From Geomicrobium halophilum (GTDB lineage: Bacteria; Bacillota; Bacilli; Bacillales; Marinococcaceae), in NCBI RefSeq assembly GCF_014207655.1, contig NZ_JACHHJ010000004.1, forward strand, positions 124,001 through 188,000: a DNA stretch of 64,000 nucleotides, written 5' to 3'. This document shows positions 8,408 through 16,907 of the stretch, in pieces (the stretch's first letter is position 1; each line of letters starts with the position of its first letter). The position numbers and the translations under genes were made by a program. The notes under the pieces were generated by a model. It was given only the letters and a program-made list of their open reading frames with translations. It was not told where the DNA came from and made no database searches.

Positions 8408-9202
8408 TTAACCAAAAATCATCATAAACACGACGATCGTAAGCAATACAAGATAAGCTTTTGAATAGATCGCATCCGGGAGGACCTGTGCTATGCGTCT
8501 TCCAATTGGCACCCCAAAAAATCCGCCAAAAACAAATCCAAAAAGCGCAGGGACATAAATAAAACCAATGGTGGAGTCAGGCATACCGTTTGCCTGAAGT
8601 CCTATCAGTAAATACATGAGGGAGCCTGCCATCGCAATCGGTAACCCAAGCGGTGTCGCGAGGGCAACCGCATGCAGCATGCTCAACCCCCTTTTTCGTA
8701 GATAAGGGATCGTCATCACGCTCCCCCCTATTCCAAGAAGGGTAGAGACCGAACCAATACCTGCTCCTGCCACCATCCCGGCCGGATAACTCGGGAACGA
8801 AAATAACCCTGTAGCTTGCTGGGTAAACGTTCTCTTTAGTATACTTGATAGTATTACATAACTTAAGAAACCGATAAACGCCCACCGTAACATTTCGCTC
8901 GTTACAAAATGAGCAAAAAAACCACCAATTAGCGCCCCTAAAGATATGTACATAGCAAAAAATCGAAAAATGCCCCATTGAACATTTCCTTTTCTAGCAT
9001 GATTAAGCGTAGAATTTAATGAATTGACTATCATCACCGCTAATGAAGTGCCGATGGCCGTATGCATCGTATACGCTGACGGAATAGTATCAGGCAAAAA
9101 TGCGTATAGAACCGGAACAACCACCACTCCCCCGCCAAAACCAAACAAACTCGAAAGAATACCAATCAATATACCGATCAATGAAAAAAGAACTATCGAC
9201 AT
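8408..9202 (-). CDS. TauE/SafE family anion exporter
   Basis: A 264-residue polytopic membrane protein with about eight hydrophobic segments and two inverted copies of the TauE/SafE repeat. The first has LFGFGGGVVVVPVL near residue 20 and the second has LLGIGGSVMTIPYL near residue 155. Family members export sulfite, sulfoacetate or related organosulfur anions across the cytoplasmic membrane. ATG 9202 is preferred to the upstream in-frame ATG at 9226 because GAGGAG lies nine bases before it. It is divergent from the malonate operon; a role in anion handling for that island is possible but unproven. Confidence 0.85.
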   Translation of the reverse strand: MSIVLFSLIGILIGILSSLFGFGGGVVVVPVLYAFLPDTIPSAYTMHTAIGTSLAVMIVNSLNSTLNHARKGNVQWGIFRFFAMYISLGALIGGFFAHFVTSEMLRWAFIGFLSYVILSSILKRTFTQQATGLFSFPSYPAGMVAGAGIGSVSTLLGIGGSVMTIPYLRKRGLSMLHAVALATPLGLPIAMAGSLMYLLIGLQANGMPDSTIGFIYVPALFGFVFGGFFGVPIGRRIAQVLPDAIYSKAYLVLLTIVVFMMIFG

Positions 9203-9426
9203 GAATATGATCTCCTCAACGAACATAAAAAATCCTGCGAAATTTTGAGCTATTGAATTGATAAAAATAAATAACTAGGTTTTTCATCATCTCATGCCTT
9301 TACATCCATAGCAATCATCTTCTTTCGTATCAAATAGGAAGAAAAACAAAGGACGTTCAACTGTTATCATTCATTAGTAAGCGACTATTTTCACCGAAAT
9401 AATTTTATTTATTTTCTAAATTGTCA

Positions 9427-9455
9427 TTGATTTCTGTTAGTACACACTGTATAAT
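9427..9455 (+). promoter_or_regulatory. Sigma-A-type promoter of the malonate operon
   Basis: TTGATT at 9427-9432 and TATAAT at 9450-9455 are separated by exactly 17 bases. The predicted transcription start, near 9462, falls beside a perfect palindrome and upstream of a cre-like site. The rest of the 320-base gap between the TauE gene and madL shows nothing else clear. Confidence 0.6.
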
Positions 9456-9464
9456 CCTCCTCAA

Positions 9465-9476
9465 ACAGTCGACTGT
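9465..9476. promoter_or_regulatory. Palindromic operator candidate for the GntR regulator
   Basis: ACAGTCGACTGT is a perfect 12-bp palindrome just after the -10 box, where a bound repressor would block the start of transcription. The GntR-family gene at the end of the operon is the natural candidate to bind it (inference). Confidence 0.5.
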
Positions 9477-9488
9477 ATACATCTATTT

Positions 9489-9502
9489 TGAAAGCGCTTA
9501 CT
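9489..9502. promoter_or_regulatory. Putative CcpA cre site
   Basis: TGAAAGCGCTTACT matches the catabolite-responsive element consensus TGWAANCGNTNWCA at every position but the last. It lies about 30 bases into the predicted transcript, a position typical of CcpA roadblock repression. Confidence 0.55.
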
Positions 9503-9522
9503 AAATGAGGGGGGGATGATGA

Positions 9523-9921
9523 ATGGTTATTTATGGTGTCGCATTGTTGGCAACTTGTATGCTCGTTGGTCTTATTATTGGAGAAGTATTAGGAGTTGCG
9601 ATTAACGTGGAGGCTAATGTTGGCGGGGTTGGGATCGCGATGCTTCTCCTAGTTCTCATTATTGATACGTTACGAAAAAGAGAACGATTAGGTGAGCCCA
9701 CTCAAGATGGTTTATCATTCTGGGGAGCGATGTATATCCCTATTGTTGTAGCTATGGCTGCAAACCAAAATGTTGTAGGGGCGATAGAAGGCGGACCATT
9801 AGCAATTGCCGCTGGAGTAGCTGCTGTAATCGCTGGTTTTTTATTTGTCCCCGTTATTAGCAAAATAGGTAAAGGACGTTCGAATTCTTATGATCACAGA
9901 GAGGACGGCAGACCACTATGA
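9523..9921 (+). CDS. madL: Malonate transporter subunit MadL
   Basis: A 132-residue hydrophobic protein with four predicted membrane segments, matching the small MadL subunit of the malonate:Na+ symporter first described in Malonomonas rubra. It works with MadM to import malonate, using the sodium gradient, which suits a salt- or alkali-adapted cell. AGGGGGGG lies just upstream of the ATG at 9523. The stop overlaps the madM start (ATGA), so the two subunits are translationally coupled. First gene of the malonate operon. Confidence 0.88.
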   Translation: MVIYGVALLATCMLVGLIIGEVLGVAINVEANVGGVGIAMLLLVLIIDTLRKRERLGEPTQDGLSFWGAMYIPIVVAMAANQNVVGAIEGGPLAIAAGVAAVIAGFLFVPVISKIGKGRSNSYDHREDGRPL

Positions 9922-10685
9922 TTGATGTTATATTTGATACATTGATCGACAACGGCCTAGTCTTTGCTTTTGCACTCATAGGTGGAATTATGCTTATTGC
10001 ATACTTTATCTCACGTTATCTAACTCGTGGTCATGTCCATGGATCAGCGATCGCGATTATTCTTGGCCTCGTTCTTGCTTACGTTGGTGGTGTACAATCC
10101 GGTGGTGAAAACGGCATAGCTGATGTACAACTGTTTGCGGGTATTAGTATACTAGGTGGTGCAATGATGCGTGACTTCGCCATCGTTGCTACAGCATTTG
10201 GTGCAAGTATGGATGAGTTAAAACGTGCTGGTTCAATTGGGGTATTATCCCTCTTCGTTGGAGTCATTTTGTCATTCGTCGTTGGTGTCGTCATAGGGTT
10301 GTTATTCGGGTATACCGATGCTATTAGTTTAACTACCATTGGAGCTGGAGCAGCTACTTATATTGCTGGTCCAGTAACGGGGACCGCTATTGGTGCAACC
10401 TCTGAAGTGATTACTATAAGTATTGGTGCTGGAATTGTTAAATCTGTGCTCACGATGTCAGCAACTCCCTTTATAGCAAAATACATTGGTTTAAATAATC
10501 CTCGCTCTGCAATTGTTTTCGGTGGATTATTAGGAACGACTAGCGGTGTAGCTGGCGGTCTAGCAGCAACGGACCCTAAACTTGTTCCTTACGGAGCATT
10601 AACCGCTACATTCTACACAGGACTTGGCTGCTTGCTAGGACCATCGGTTCTATTCTTAATCATGGGTATGATTTTCAGTATGTAA
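9918..10685 (+). CDS. madM: Malonate transporter subunit MadM
   Basis: A 255-residue membrane protein with about eight hydrophobic segments, including glycine-rich stretches such as AYVGGVQSGGENGIADVQLF near residue 55 and GTTSGVAGGLAATDPKLVPY near residue 215. This is the large subunit of the MadLM sodium-dependent malonate importer. The ATG overlaps the madL stop by four bases. About 60 bases follow before mdcH, containing a double GTCGACC repeat. Confidence 0.88.
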   Translation: MIDVIFDTLIDNGLVFAFALIGGIMLIAYFISRYLTRGHVHGSAIAIILGLVLAYVGGVQSGGENGIADVQLFAGISILGGAMMRDFAIVATAFGASMDELKRAGSIGVLSLFVGVILSFVVGVVIGLLFGYTDAISLTTIGAGAATYIAGPVTGTAIGATSEVITISIGAGIVKSVLTMSATPFIAKYIGLNNPRSAIVFGGLLGTTSGVAGGLAATDPKLVPYGALTATFYTGLGCLLGPSVLFLIMGMIFSM

Positions 10686-10692
10686 TTTATTA

Positions 10693-10706
10693 GTCGACCG
10701 TCGACC
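10693..10706. promoter_or_regulatory. Tandem GTCGACC pair before mdcH
   Basis: Two adjacent copies of GTCGACC lie in the madM-mdcH spacer. They share the GTCGAC core of the palindrome at the operon promoter, so they could be a secondary regulator-binding site. No promoter boxes are obvious beside them. Confidence 0.3.
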
Positions 10707-10746
10707 AAAATGATTAACGAGATATATACTAGGGGGTGAAGCATAA

Positions 10747-11664
10747 GTGGTGGTATTTTTATTTCCAGGTCAAGGATCACAATTTCCCGACATGTTCTAT
10801 ACCCTCCCTAACCATCCAAAAGTAGAAGAAACCATTGAACGAGCGAATATTTGTGTCGGCGAAAACCCCTATGATTGGAGTAAACATAGTGCCCTTCAAT
10901 CCAGTCGAAATGTACAATTATCTCTGTTAACGATTGGTGTAGGCTGTGCACAAGCCTTACTATCAGAAGGAATTTCACCTCAATTTGTAGCCGGTCACTC
11001 TGTAGGTACATTTTCAGCTGCAGTCACTGCAAATGTACTTTCATTCGAAGATGCACTACAGGTGGTAAAGTATCGGGGTGAAAAGATGGAAGAGGCCTAT
11101 CCGTACGGGTATGGAATGGGTGTCATCCAGGGACTCGATAATTACACGGTGGACCATCTTCTGCAAGATGCCCGCAAGGAAGGTCACACCGTCTATATTG
11201 CCAATGAAAACTCCGAAACTCAAATTGTCATTTCCGGGTGTTCTAAAAGTATCGAACACGCTTTTTCCATTGCAAGCGAGAAAGGAGCAAAGAAAATGCA
11301 GTGGTTAGATGTGAAAGTCCCTTCTCATAGCCCGTTATTTTCAGAACTGGCTGAAAAAATTGATCAAAAGTTACAGACTATCAATCTCTCAGCACCTAAG
11401 ATCCCTTACGTTTCCAACCGATCAGCAAGACTGCTCCGTGATTCAGAAAAAATTAGAGAAGATTTGGCTTTTAACATTGAGGCACCTGTCCGTTGGCATT
11501 CTGGAATGACCATGCTGTATGAGCGTGGGGCTCGACAGTTTTTACAACTCCCTCCTGGACGGATCTACGCAGAGCTCGCGAGTCAGGTCTTTGAAGATGT
11601 ACGTGCGCTATCACTAACGAACAATTTAGATTCCATTGCCAAGTTTCTAAGAAGGAGTGGATAA
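10747..11664 (+). CDS. mdcH: Malonyl-CoA:ACP transacylase MdcH of malonate decarboxylase
   Basis: A 305-residue acyltransferase of the FabD fold. GQGSQ lies at residues 8-12 and the nucleophile motif GHSVG at 83-87 (Ser85). A conserved histidine is in VPSHSPLF near residue 196. In biotin-independent malonate decarboxylase, MdcH charges the special acyl carrier protein with malonyl from malonyl-CoA to start the cycle. The start is a GTG at 10747, six bases after AGGGGGTGAA. Being inside the mad/mdc operon separates it from the fatty-acid FabD. Two bases separate it from mdcA. Confidence 0.88.
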   Translation: MVVFLFPGQGSQFPDMFYTLPNHPKVEETIERANICVGENPYDWSKHSALQSSRNVQLSLLTIGVGCAQALLSEGISPQFVAGHSVGTFSAAVTANVLSFEDALQVVKYRGEKMEEAYPYGYGMGVIQGLDNYTVDHLLQDARKEGHTVYIANENSETQIVISGCSKSIEHAFSIASEKGAKKMQWLDVKVPSHSPLFSELAEKIDQKLQTINLSAPKIPYVSNRSARLLRDSEKIREDLAFNIEAPVRWHSGMTMLYERGARQFLQLPPGRIYAELASQVFEDVRALSLTNNLDSIAKFLRRSG

Positions 11665-11666
11665 CA

Positions 11667-13325
11667 GTGACTCAAGCCTCTAAAGCAAAGCGTTCTTGGA
11701 CAACTAGACGGGATGCAAAACGTAAGCGTATGCAACAAGCCGATCATCTATTGGATGGAAAGTATGTAGAAACTAATCAAGTGACTCAAGCGTTAGAAAT
11801 GTTAATTCACCCAAAGGACAGGGTGGTTTTAGAAGGGAATAATCAAAAGCAGGCGTCGTTTCTATCAGAAGCACTTGCTGATGTAGACGTAGACACTGTC
11901 CATGACCTTCATATGATAATGTCGAGCTTATCACGCCCTGAACACCTCGACATTTTTGAGAAAGGTATTGCTAATCAAGTAGATTTTTCTTTTTCAGGCC
12001 CTCAAAGTTTACGTGTATCCCAAATGATTGAAGATGGGCAAATGCAAATGGGGAATATTCACACGTATTTGGAATTGTATGGGCGACTATTTATTGATTT
12101 AATTCCAAATGTTGCACTTATCGCCGCTGACCAAGCAGATGCAGCAGGTAACCTTTATACAGGTGCGAATACGGAAGAAACCCCGACTATTGTCGAAGCT
12201 ACGGCTTTCCGTGAAGGCATAGTCATCGTGCAAGTGAATGAGCGAGTAGATGAACTTCCAAGGGTGGATATCCCTGCATCATGGATAGATGTCATCGTTG
12301 TTGCCAATCAACCCTATCAACTAGAGGCATTGTTCACTCGTAACCCTCGTCATATTACCGAGATTCAAATTTTAATGGGAATGATGACACTGCGAGGTAT
12401 TTATGAAAAACACCAAGTACAATCTTTAAATCACGGCATCGGTTTTAACACAGCCGCTATCGAATTACTTCTTCCCACTTACGGGGAATCTCTAGGGTTA
12501 CGGGGGAAGATCTGTCAACACTGGGCTGCTAATCCACACCCTACCCTTATTCCGGCCATCGAGAGTGGATGGATTGATAGTATACACTGCTTCGGTGGCG
12601 AGCGAGGGATGGAAAAGTATATTGCTGAGCGTCCAGATGTATTTTTTGTGGGGCGAGATGGATCACTCCGATCTAACCGAACTTTATGCCAGATGGCAGG
12701 TCAATATGCTGTGGACCTCTTTATAGGTTCGACCCTGCAAATGGACTACGCAGGAAATTCCTCTACCGTTACACGCGGGCGTCTGGCTGGATTTGGTGGT
12801 GCTCCGAACATGGGGCATGATCCAAAAGGAAGGCGGCATTCAACACCTGCTTGGCTTGATATGATGAATCCAGACGAGACATTAGTCCGGGGGAAAAAGC
12901 TCGTTGTTCAAATGATGGAAACCTATCAACAAGGGAACACTCCAGTATTTACTGAACGACTCGATGCGGTCGATGTTGCCAAAGAGTCAAATATGGATAC
13001 CCCGCCGGTAATGATTTATGGGGAAGATGTGACCCACCTCGTTACCGAAGAAGGTATTGCTTATCTTTACAAAACGGACAGCATAGCTGAAAGAAAAGAA
13101 GCCATTGCAGCAGTTGCAGGTGTAACCCCTATTGGTCAAGAGCAGAGCCTTAAGCAAAAGGAACGGCTACGTTCCAATGGAATCGTTGCTTATCCGAATG
13201 ATTTAGGAATTCGGCACTCTGATGCAAAGCGATCTCTATTAGCAGCACAAAGTGTAGAAGATTTAATCACATGGTCCGATGGCTTATACGATCCACCCGA
13301 ACAATTCAGGAGCTACTGGTCATGA
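11667..13325 (+). CDS. mdcA: Malonate decarboxylase alpha subunit (acetyl-S-ACP:malonate ACP transferase)
   Basis: A 552-residue protein matching MdcA in length and motifs, including QADAAGNLYTGANTEETPTI near residue 154 and GFGGAPNMGHDPKGRRHSTPAW near residue 375. MdcA swaps the acetyl group on the holo-ACP thioester for malonyl, releasing acetate. It belongs to the coenzyme A transferase superfamily, like citrate lyase alpha. The start is a GTG at 11667. The stop overlaps the mdcB start (ATGA). Confidence 0.92.
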   Translation: MTQASKAKRSWTTRRDAKRKRMQQADHLLDGKYVETNQVTQALEMLIHPKDRVVLEGNNQKQASFLSEALADVDVDTVHDLHMIMSSLSRPEHLDIFEKGIANQVDFSFSGPQSLRVSQMIEDGQMQMGNIHTYLELYGRLFIDLIPNVALIAADQADAAGNLYTGANTEETPTIVEATAFREGIVIVQVNERVDELPRVDIPASWIDVIVVANQPYQLEALFTRNPRHITEIQILMGMMTLRGIYEKHQVQSLNHGIGFNTAAIELLLPTYGESLGLRGKICQHWAANPHPTLIPAIESGWIDSIHCFGGERGMEKYIAERPDVFFVGRDGSLRSNRTLCQMAGQYAVDLFIGSTLQMDYAGNSSTVTRGRLAGFGGAPNMGHDPKGRRHSTPAWLDMMNPDETLVRGKKLVVQMMETYQQGNTPVFTERLDAVDVAKESNMDTPPVMIYGEDVTHLVTEEGIAYLYKTDSIAERKEAIAAVAGVTPIGQEQSLKQKERLRSNGIVAYPNDLGIRHSDAKRSLLAAQSVEDLITWSDGLYDPPEQFRSYWS

Positions 13326-14176
13326 GTATCGTTAAATCATCGACACCCTTTATTGAATCTTCCATTGCTAAAAAAAGATCCAATCAAGCTTTAGATGCTT
13401 TGCTGGCTGAAGTCCATTTAACTCCAAAGCCAGGTCTTGTTGATGCTGATGATGGGGGAGCCCATGACGATATGAATCTAGAGCTTATGCAACGTTCCGC
13501 ACGGTCATTGGGGCCGACATTTACGCAAATCGCCATTGCTGCCATAAACCAGGTCCCATCACAAGATTTACGCGAAGAGATTGCCGCAATTGGCCGCGAA
13601 GGTGAGCAAACCATGTTCCAAGCCACTGGCGGGATAAACACGCATAAAGGAGCAATATGGGCCCTTGGATTATTAACAGCTGCTTCCGTTTTTTTTACTC
13701 CTTTTGATAAAAAATCTCATGATATTTGTCATTTAGCTGCAAAGCTAGCAAGTTATCAAGATAAACGTTACACCTCTAATAGATTTACACATGGTGATAA
13801 GGTGAAAAAACAATTCAAGGTAGGCGGGGCTTATGAAGAAGCTGTTTACGGCTTCCCTCATGTCATAAGCATTGGATTACCAATACTCCGAACTGCAAGG
13901 CAGCGTGGGTACAGCGAAGAAAGATCACAGCTTCACGCATTACTCGCCATTATGGCTGTTCTTAACGATACATGCATCCTTTACAGAGGTGGCAAAGCAT
14001 CCTTAGAAACGGTCCAAAAGGTGGCTAAAAAAATGATCGCTAAAAATAAGGTGAACCGAGATGAAATTCAAAGTCTTAATACAAAAATGATTAAACTTGG
14101 CGTATCTCCCGGTGGCAGTGCCGATTTACTAGCTGCGACCATATTTCTCGACCGGATTGAAAATGAAAGGGGTTGA
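13322..14176 (+). CDS. mdcB: Triphosphoribosyl-dephospho-CoA synthase MdcB
   Basis: A protein of about 284 residues in the CitG/MdcB family. EVHLTPKPGLVDADDGGAHDDM near residue 24 and ATGGINTHKGAIWALGLL near residue 97 are the family signatures. It makes 2'-(5''-triphosphoribosyl)-3'-dephospho-CoA from ATP and dephospho-CoA, the precursor of the MdcC prosthetic group. The frame is open further upstream, but ATG 13322 is chosen because it overlaps the mdcA stop as ATGA and gives a normal N-terminus. MdcG, which attaches the group, is encoded at 20.1 kb. Confidence 0.9.
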   Translation: MSIVKSSTPFIESSIAKKRSNQALDALLAEVHLTPKPGLVDADDGGAHDDMNLELMQRSARSLGPTFTQIAIAAINQVPSQDLREEIAAIGREGEQTMFQATGGINTHKGAIWALGLLTAASVFFTPFDKKSHDICHLAAKLASYQDKRYTSNRFTHGDKVKKQFKVGGAYEEAVYGFPHVISIGLPILRTARQRGYSEERSQLHALLAIMAVLNDTCILYRGGKASLETVQKVAKKMIAKNKVNRDEIQSLNTKMIKLGVSPGGSADLLAATIFLDRIENERG

Positions 14177-14180
14177 CAAA

Positions 14181-14480
14181 ATGGAACGGATCACACTTTC
14201 TTACCAAGCTAAATCTCTGTTGAAAAAGCGAACTCACGTTGGAGTTGTTGGTTCAGGGGATTTAGAGATTCTGATGGAACCAAATGAAGAGAAGAAAGCT
14301 AACGTCCTTATCCGTACAGGAACAGAAGGATATACTCCAACGTGGGAAGCGGTGTTAGAACGATTTTTTGCCAAGCACGATCTTGCTGCTTCTATTGAAA
14401 TTAATGATTTTGGAGCAACACCCGGTGTCGTTCAACTCCGATTAGAGCAGGCATGGGAGGCGAGTAGGATAAATGAATGA
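14181..14480 (+). CDS. mdcC: Malonate decarboxylase acyl carrier protein MdcC (delta subunit)
   Basis: A 99-residue carrier protein. With the start at ATG 14181 (AAAGGGG eight bases upstream) the serine in VVGSGDLEIL is residue 25, which as I recall is the position carrying the phosphoribosyl-dephospho-CoA arm in the Klebsiella protein. The alternative upstream start in the open frame would overlap mdcB and has no binding site. Acetyl and malonyl groups are carried on the terminal thiol of this arm. Its 3' end overlaps the next gene by eight bases. Confidence 0.9.
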   Translation: MERITLSYQAKSLLKKRTHVGVVGSGDLEILMEPNEEKKANVLIRTGTEGYTPTWEAVLERFFAKHDLAASIEINDFGATPGVVQLRLEQAWEASRINE

Positions 14481-16158
14481 TATTCGTACAAAGATCAGTT
14501 TCGTAGAATCTAACGCGAGAGACAGAGTGAAGCAAATACTTGATTCAGAATCTTTCTATGAAATGTTAGGGCCGTTTGAGCGTATTTCCTCTCCTCATTT
14601 AGAAAAGCAAGGGATTGTCCCTCAAAATGATGATGGTGTCATTGTAGCCAAAGGAAAAATAGAAAACGAACCAGCCGTCGTTATATCTATCGAAAGCGCC
14701 TTTCAAGGAGGTGGTATCGGGGAAGTTTCCGGTGCTAAGATTGCTGCCGCTTTGGAAATGGCGTTAGATGATCATCATAACGGCATTAAAACGAGACCTG
14801 TTATCATTCTTGATTCAGGAGGCGTGCGCCTGCAGGAAGCAAACTATGGACTATTAGCCATCGCTGAGATTCAGTCCGCCGTTGTTGCTTTACGCCGCTA
14901 TATGCCAGTTGTTGGTGTTATTCCGGGGAAAATCGGTAGTTTTGGCGGCATGTCCATCACAGCTGGATTATTTAGCAAGATTATTATGACTGCTGAGGGA
15001 CGCCTAGGTTTAAATGGACCCGAAGTCATCGAGCAAGAAGCAGGAATTACCGAGCTTGATAGTAAAAACCGTCAACTGATTTGGAAAACCATCGGGGGTA
15101 CTCAACGTGTGGCTACTTCCCTCGCAGATGAGCTCGTTGAAGATGATCGTAAACAGATTGTGAATGCAGTTCAAAACGCATTTAAGACAAAGCCTTCAAA
15201 ACCCAGATCTGCACAGGTTGAAAAATATATATCCATACTGAAACAAGTAAACCCTAAGGAAAATATCAATCCCAATTATTTTAGAGAATTCACTCCATCA
15301 TTACATCCTTATATGCAATCGAATCTTCAACGCCCCCTAGAAGCAAAGAGTCGTGGTCAAAGATGGTTTTATGCGCTAACTTCACTTGAGGCTCCTAATA
15401 CTAAAATATCAACGACAGTTTGGAGTGGGGATGCCAAGCTTGGCAATGAAAAAGCTCGCTTTATTACGGTTGGGCCTGATCCTGGTCACCGTTTTCCTCG
15501 CGTTCGAGAAGGAGAAGTTGGTTTAGAAGAAGGATGGGCACTCGCTCATACGATCAATGAAGTCATACAAGCAGATGCGGGGAAAGAACAGCCGCGGCCA
15601 ATTATTGCAATTGTTGATGTTCCGAGCCAAGCCTATGGTTATGTGGAAGAGTTATTTGGGTTACACCAAGCTTGTGCCGCAGCCGTAAACGCATACGCAG
15701 ATGCGCGTAGAGCAGGACATCCAATTGTTGCTCTTCTTGTAGGAAAAGCCATATCTGGAGCATTTTTAAGCCATGGTTTACAAGCCAATCGATTGCTCGC
15801 ACTTGATGACAAGGAAGTGAATGTACATGTCATGTCTAAAGGTTCAGCAGCGAGAGTGACAAAACGTACCATTGCCGAGCTGGAGCAAGTGACTGCTGAT
15901 GTGCCAGCAATGGCCTATGATGTCCAGTCCTTTCAACAATTAGGTGCACTATACGAACTTATTAGTGGTATACGTGCAGACCACCCTACAAAAGAGGATG
16001 TAGATGAGATTTACAGAAAGCTACAACAAGCGGTAGATGACATCCATTCAAAAAGAGATCAAAGCCTAGCAGAAAGACTTTACTCATCTCTAGCTAAAAA
16101 AGAACGCTCCACCTCTATCCAAGTAAGAGAAAAGATGCAGAAACAATGGAATGATTAA
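14473..16158 (+). CDS. mdcDE: Fused malonate decarboxylase beta-gamma subunit (MdcD-MdcE)
   Basis: A 561-residue protein joining two carboxyltransferase-like (crotonase-fold) domains. Residues 1 to about 270 match MdcD: ESAFQGGGIGEVSGAKI, DSGGVRLQEANYGLLAI, GKIGSFGGMSITAGL. Residues about 290-561 match MdcE: TVGPDPGHRFPRVREGEVGLEEGW, DVPSQAYGYVEELFGLHQA, GKAISGAFLSHGLQANR. Together they decarboxylate malonyl-S-ACP to acetyl-S-ACP and CO2. In Klebsiella and Acinetobacter these are separate genes. The frame is continuous through the linker (about 250-290), with no stop or internal start suggesting two products. Its start overlaps the mdcC end by eight bases. Confidence 0.9.
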   Translation: MNDIRTKISFVESNARDRVKQILDSESFYEMLGPFERISSPHLEKQGIVPQNDDGVIVAKGKIENEPAVVISIESAFQGGGIGEVSGAKIAAALEMALDDHHNGIKTRPVIILDSGGVRLQEANYGLLAIAEIQSAVVALRRYMPVVGVIPGKIGSFGGMSITAGLFSKIIMTAEGRLGLNGPEVIEQEAGITELDSKNRQLIWKTIGGTQRVATSLADELVEDDRKQIVNAVQNAFKTKPSKPRSAQVEKYISILKQVNPKENINPNYFREFTPSLHPYMQSNLQRPLEAKSRGQRWFYALTSLEAPNTKISTTVWSGDAKLGNEKARFITVGPDPGHRFPRVREGEVGLEEGWALAHTINEVIQADAGKEQPRPIIAIVDVPSQAYGYVEELFGLHQACAAAVNAYADARRAGHPIVALLVGKAISGAFLSHGLQANRLLALDDKEVNVHVMSKGSAARVTKRTIAELEQVTADVPAMAYDVQSFQQLGALYELISGIRADHPTKEDVDEIYRKLQQAVDDIHSKRDQSLAERLYSSLAKKERSTSIQVREKMQKQWND

Positions 16159-16225
16159 ACGAAAGGTTCATTACAAGGACCTTCTCATTCCATATCGAAA
16201 TATATAACGTCAGGAGATACTGACT

Positions 16226-16858
16226 ATGGAAATTAATAAAGATGCACTTTCAAATCAAATTGCAGAACACATTACCTCACAAATTATCACTGGTGATCTA
16301 AAACCCGGGGATAAGCTTATAGAGAAAAGTTATGCTGATACTTTTGGGGTTAGCCGAGCGCCGATTCGAGATGCTCTCTACATCTTAAAACTAGAAGGAG
16401 TTGTAGAGAAGCTGCCGCGCAAAGGTGCGATTGTTCGTAATTACTCACGAACCGAAATCTTTGATCTATTAGAAATCAGGAACTTACTTGAATCATTAGC
16501 TATGAACCGAATCGCAACTTCTGGCGTTGATGATAAGAGATTAAGCTTGATGATTGAAAAGCTTCATGAAATGAAATATGAAAAAAACCCCAGTAGGTAC
16601 TCTCATCTTAACCATTCTTTTCATCAACACATTATTGATATGAGCAAAAGTCAAATGATTCAGGACATGTATAAACGTCTCGGCACACCGTTATTAATGG
16701 TACAAAGCGCTTCTTTTTCTAAGGAAGGAAATATTAATAAATCATTGGAAGAACACGAATTACTCGTTCATTACCTCTATAACGATGAACTAAAAAAAGC
16801 CCAACAGTTACTAGATCAACACAATGCAGACGTTTTGGAGGGGTATAAGAAAAATTAA
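16226..16858 (+). CDS. GntR/FadR family regulator of the malonate operon
   Basis: A 210-residue regulator with an N-terminal winged helix-turn-helix (residues 8-75; LIEKSYADTFGVSRAPIRDAL) and a C-terminal all-helical FCD ligand-binding domain (about 80-205). It closes the mad/mdc operon, 67 bases after mdcDE. In Acinetobacter a GntR-type protein (MdcY) controls malonate decarboxylase, so the same role is likely here, with the palindrome at 9465-9476 as operator. The ligand is presumably malonate or malonyl-CoA (inference). Confidence 0.82.
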   Translation: MEINKDALSNQIAEHITSQIITGDLKPGDKLIEKSYADTFGVSRAPIRDALYILKLEGVVEKLPRKGAIVRNYSRTEIFDLLEIRNLLESLAMNRIATSGVDDKRLSLMIEKLHEMKYEKNPSRYSHLNHSFHQHIIDMSKSQMIQDMYKRLGTPLLMVQSASFSKEGNINKSLEEHELLVHYLYNDELKKAQQLLDQHNADVLEGYKKN

Positions 16859-16902
16859 GGACACTACCTATTACAAGCAGATAGGTAGTGTCCCCTGCTT
16901 TT
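16859..16902. terminator. Terminator at the end of the malonate operon
   Basis: A perfect 12-bp stem, GGACACTACCTA with TAGGTAGTGTCC (16859-16870 and 16882-16893), is followed by CCTGCTTTTT. It lies between the GntR gene and the convergent amidase gene and probably serves the plus-strand operon. Confidence 0.85.
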
Positions 16903-16907
16903 TACCT

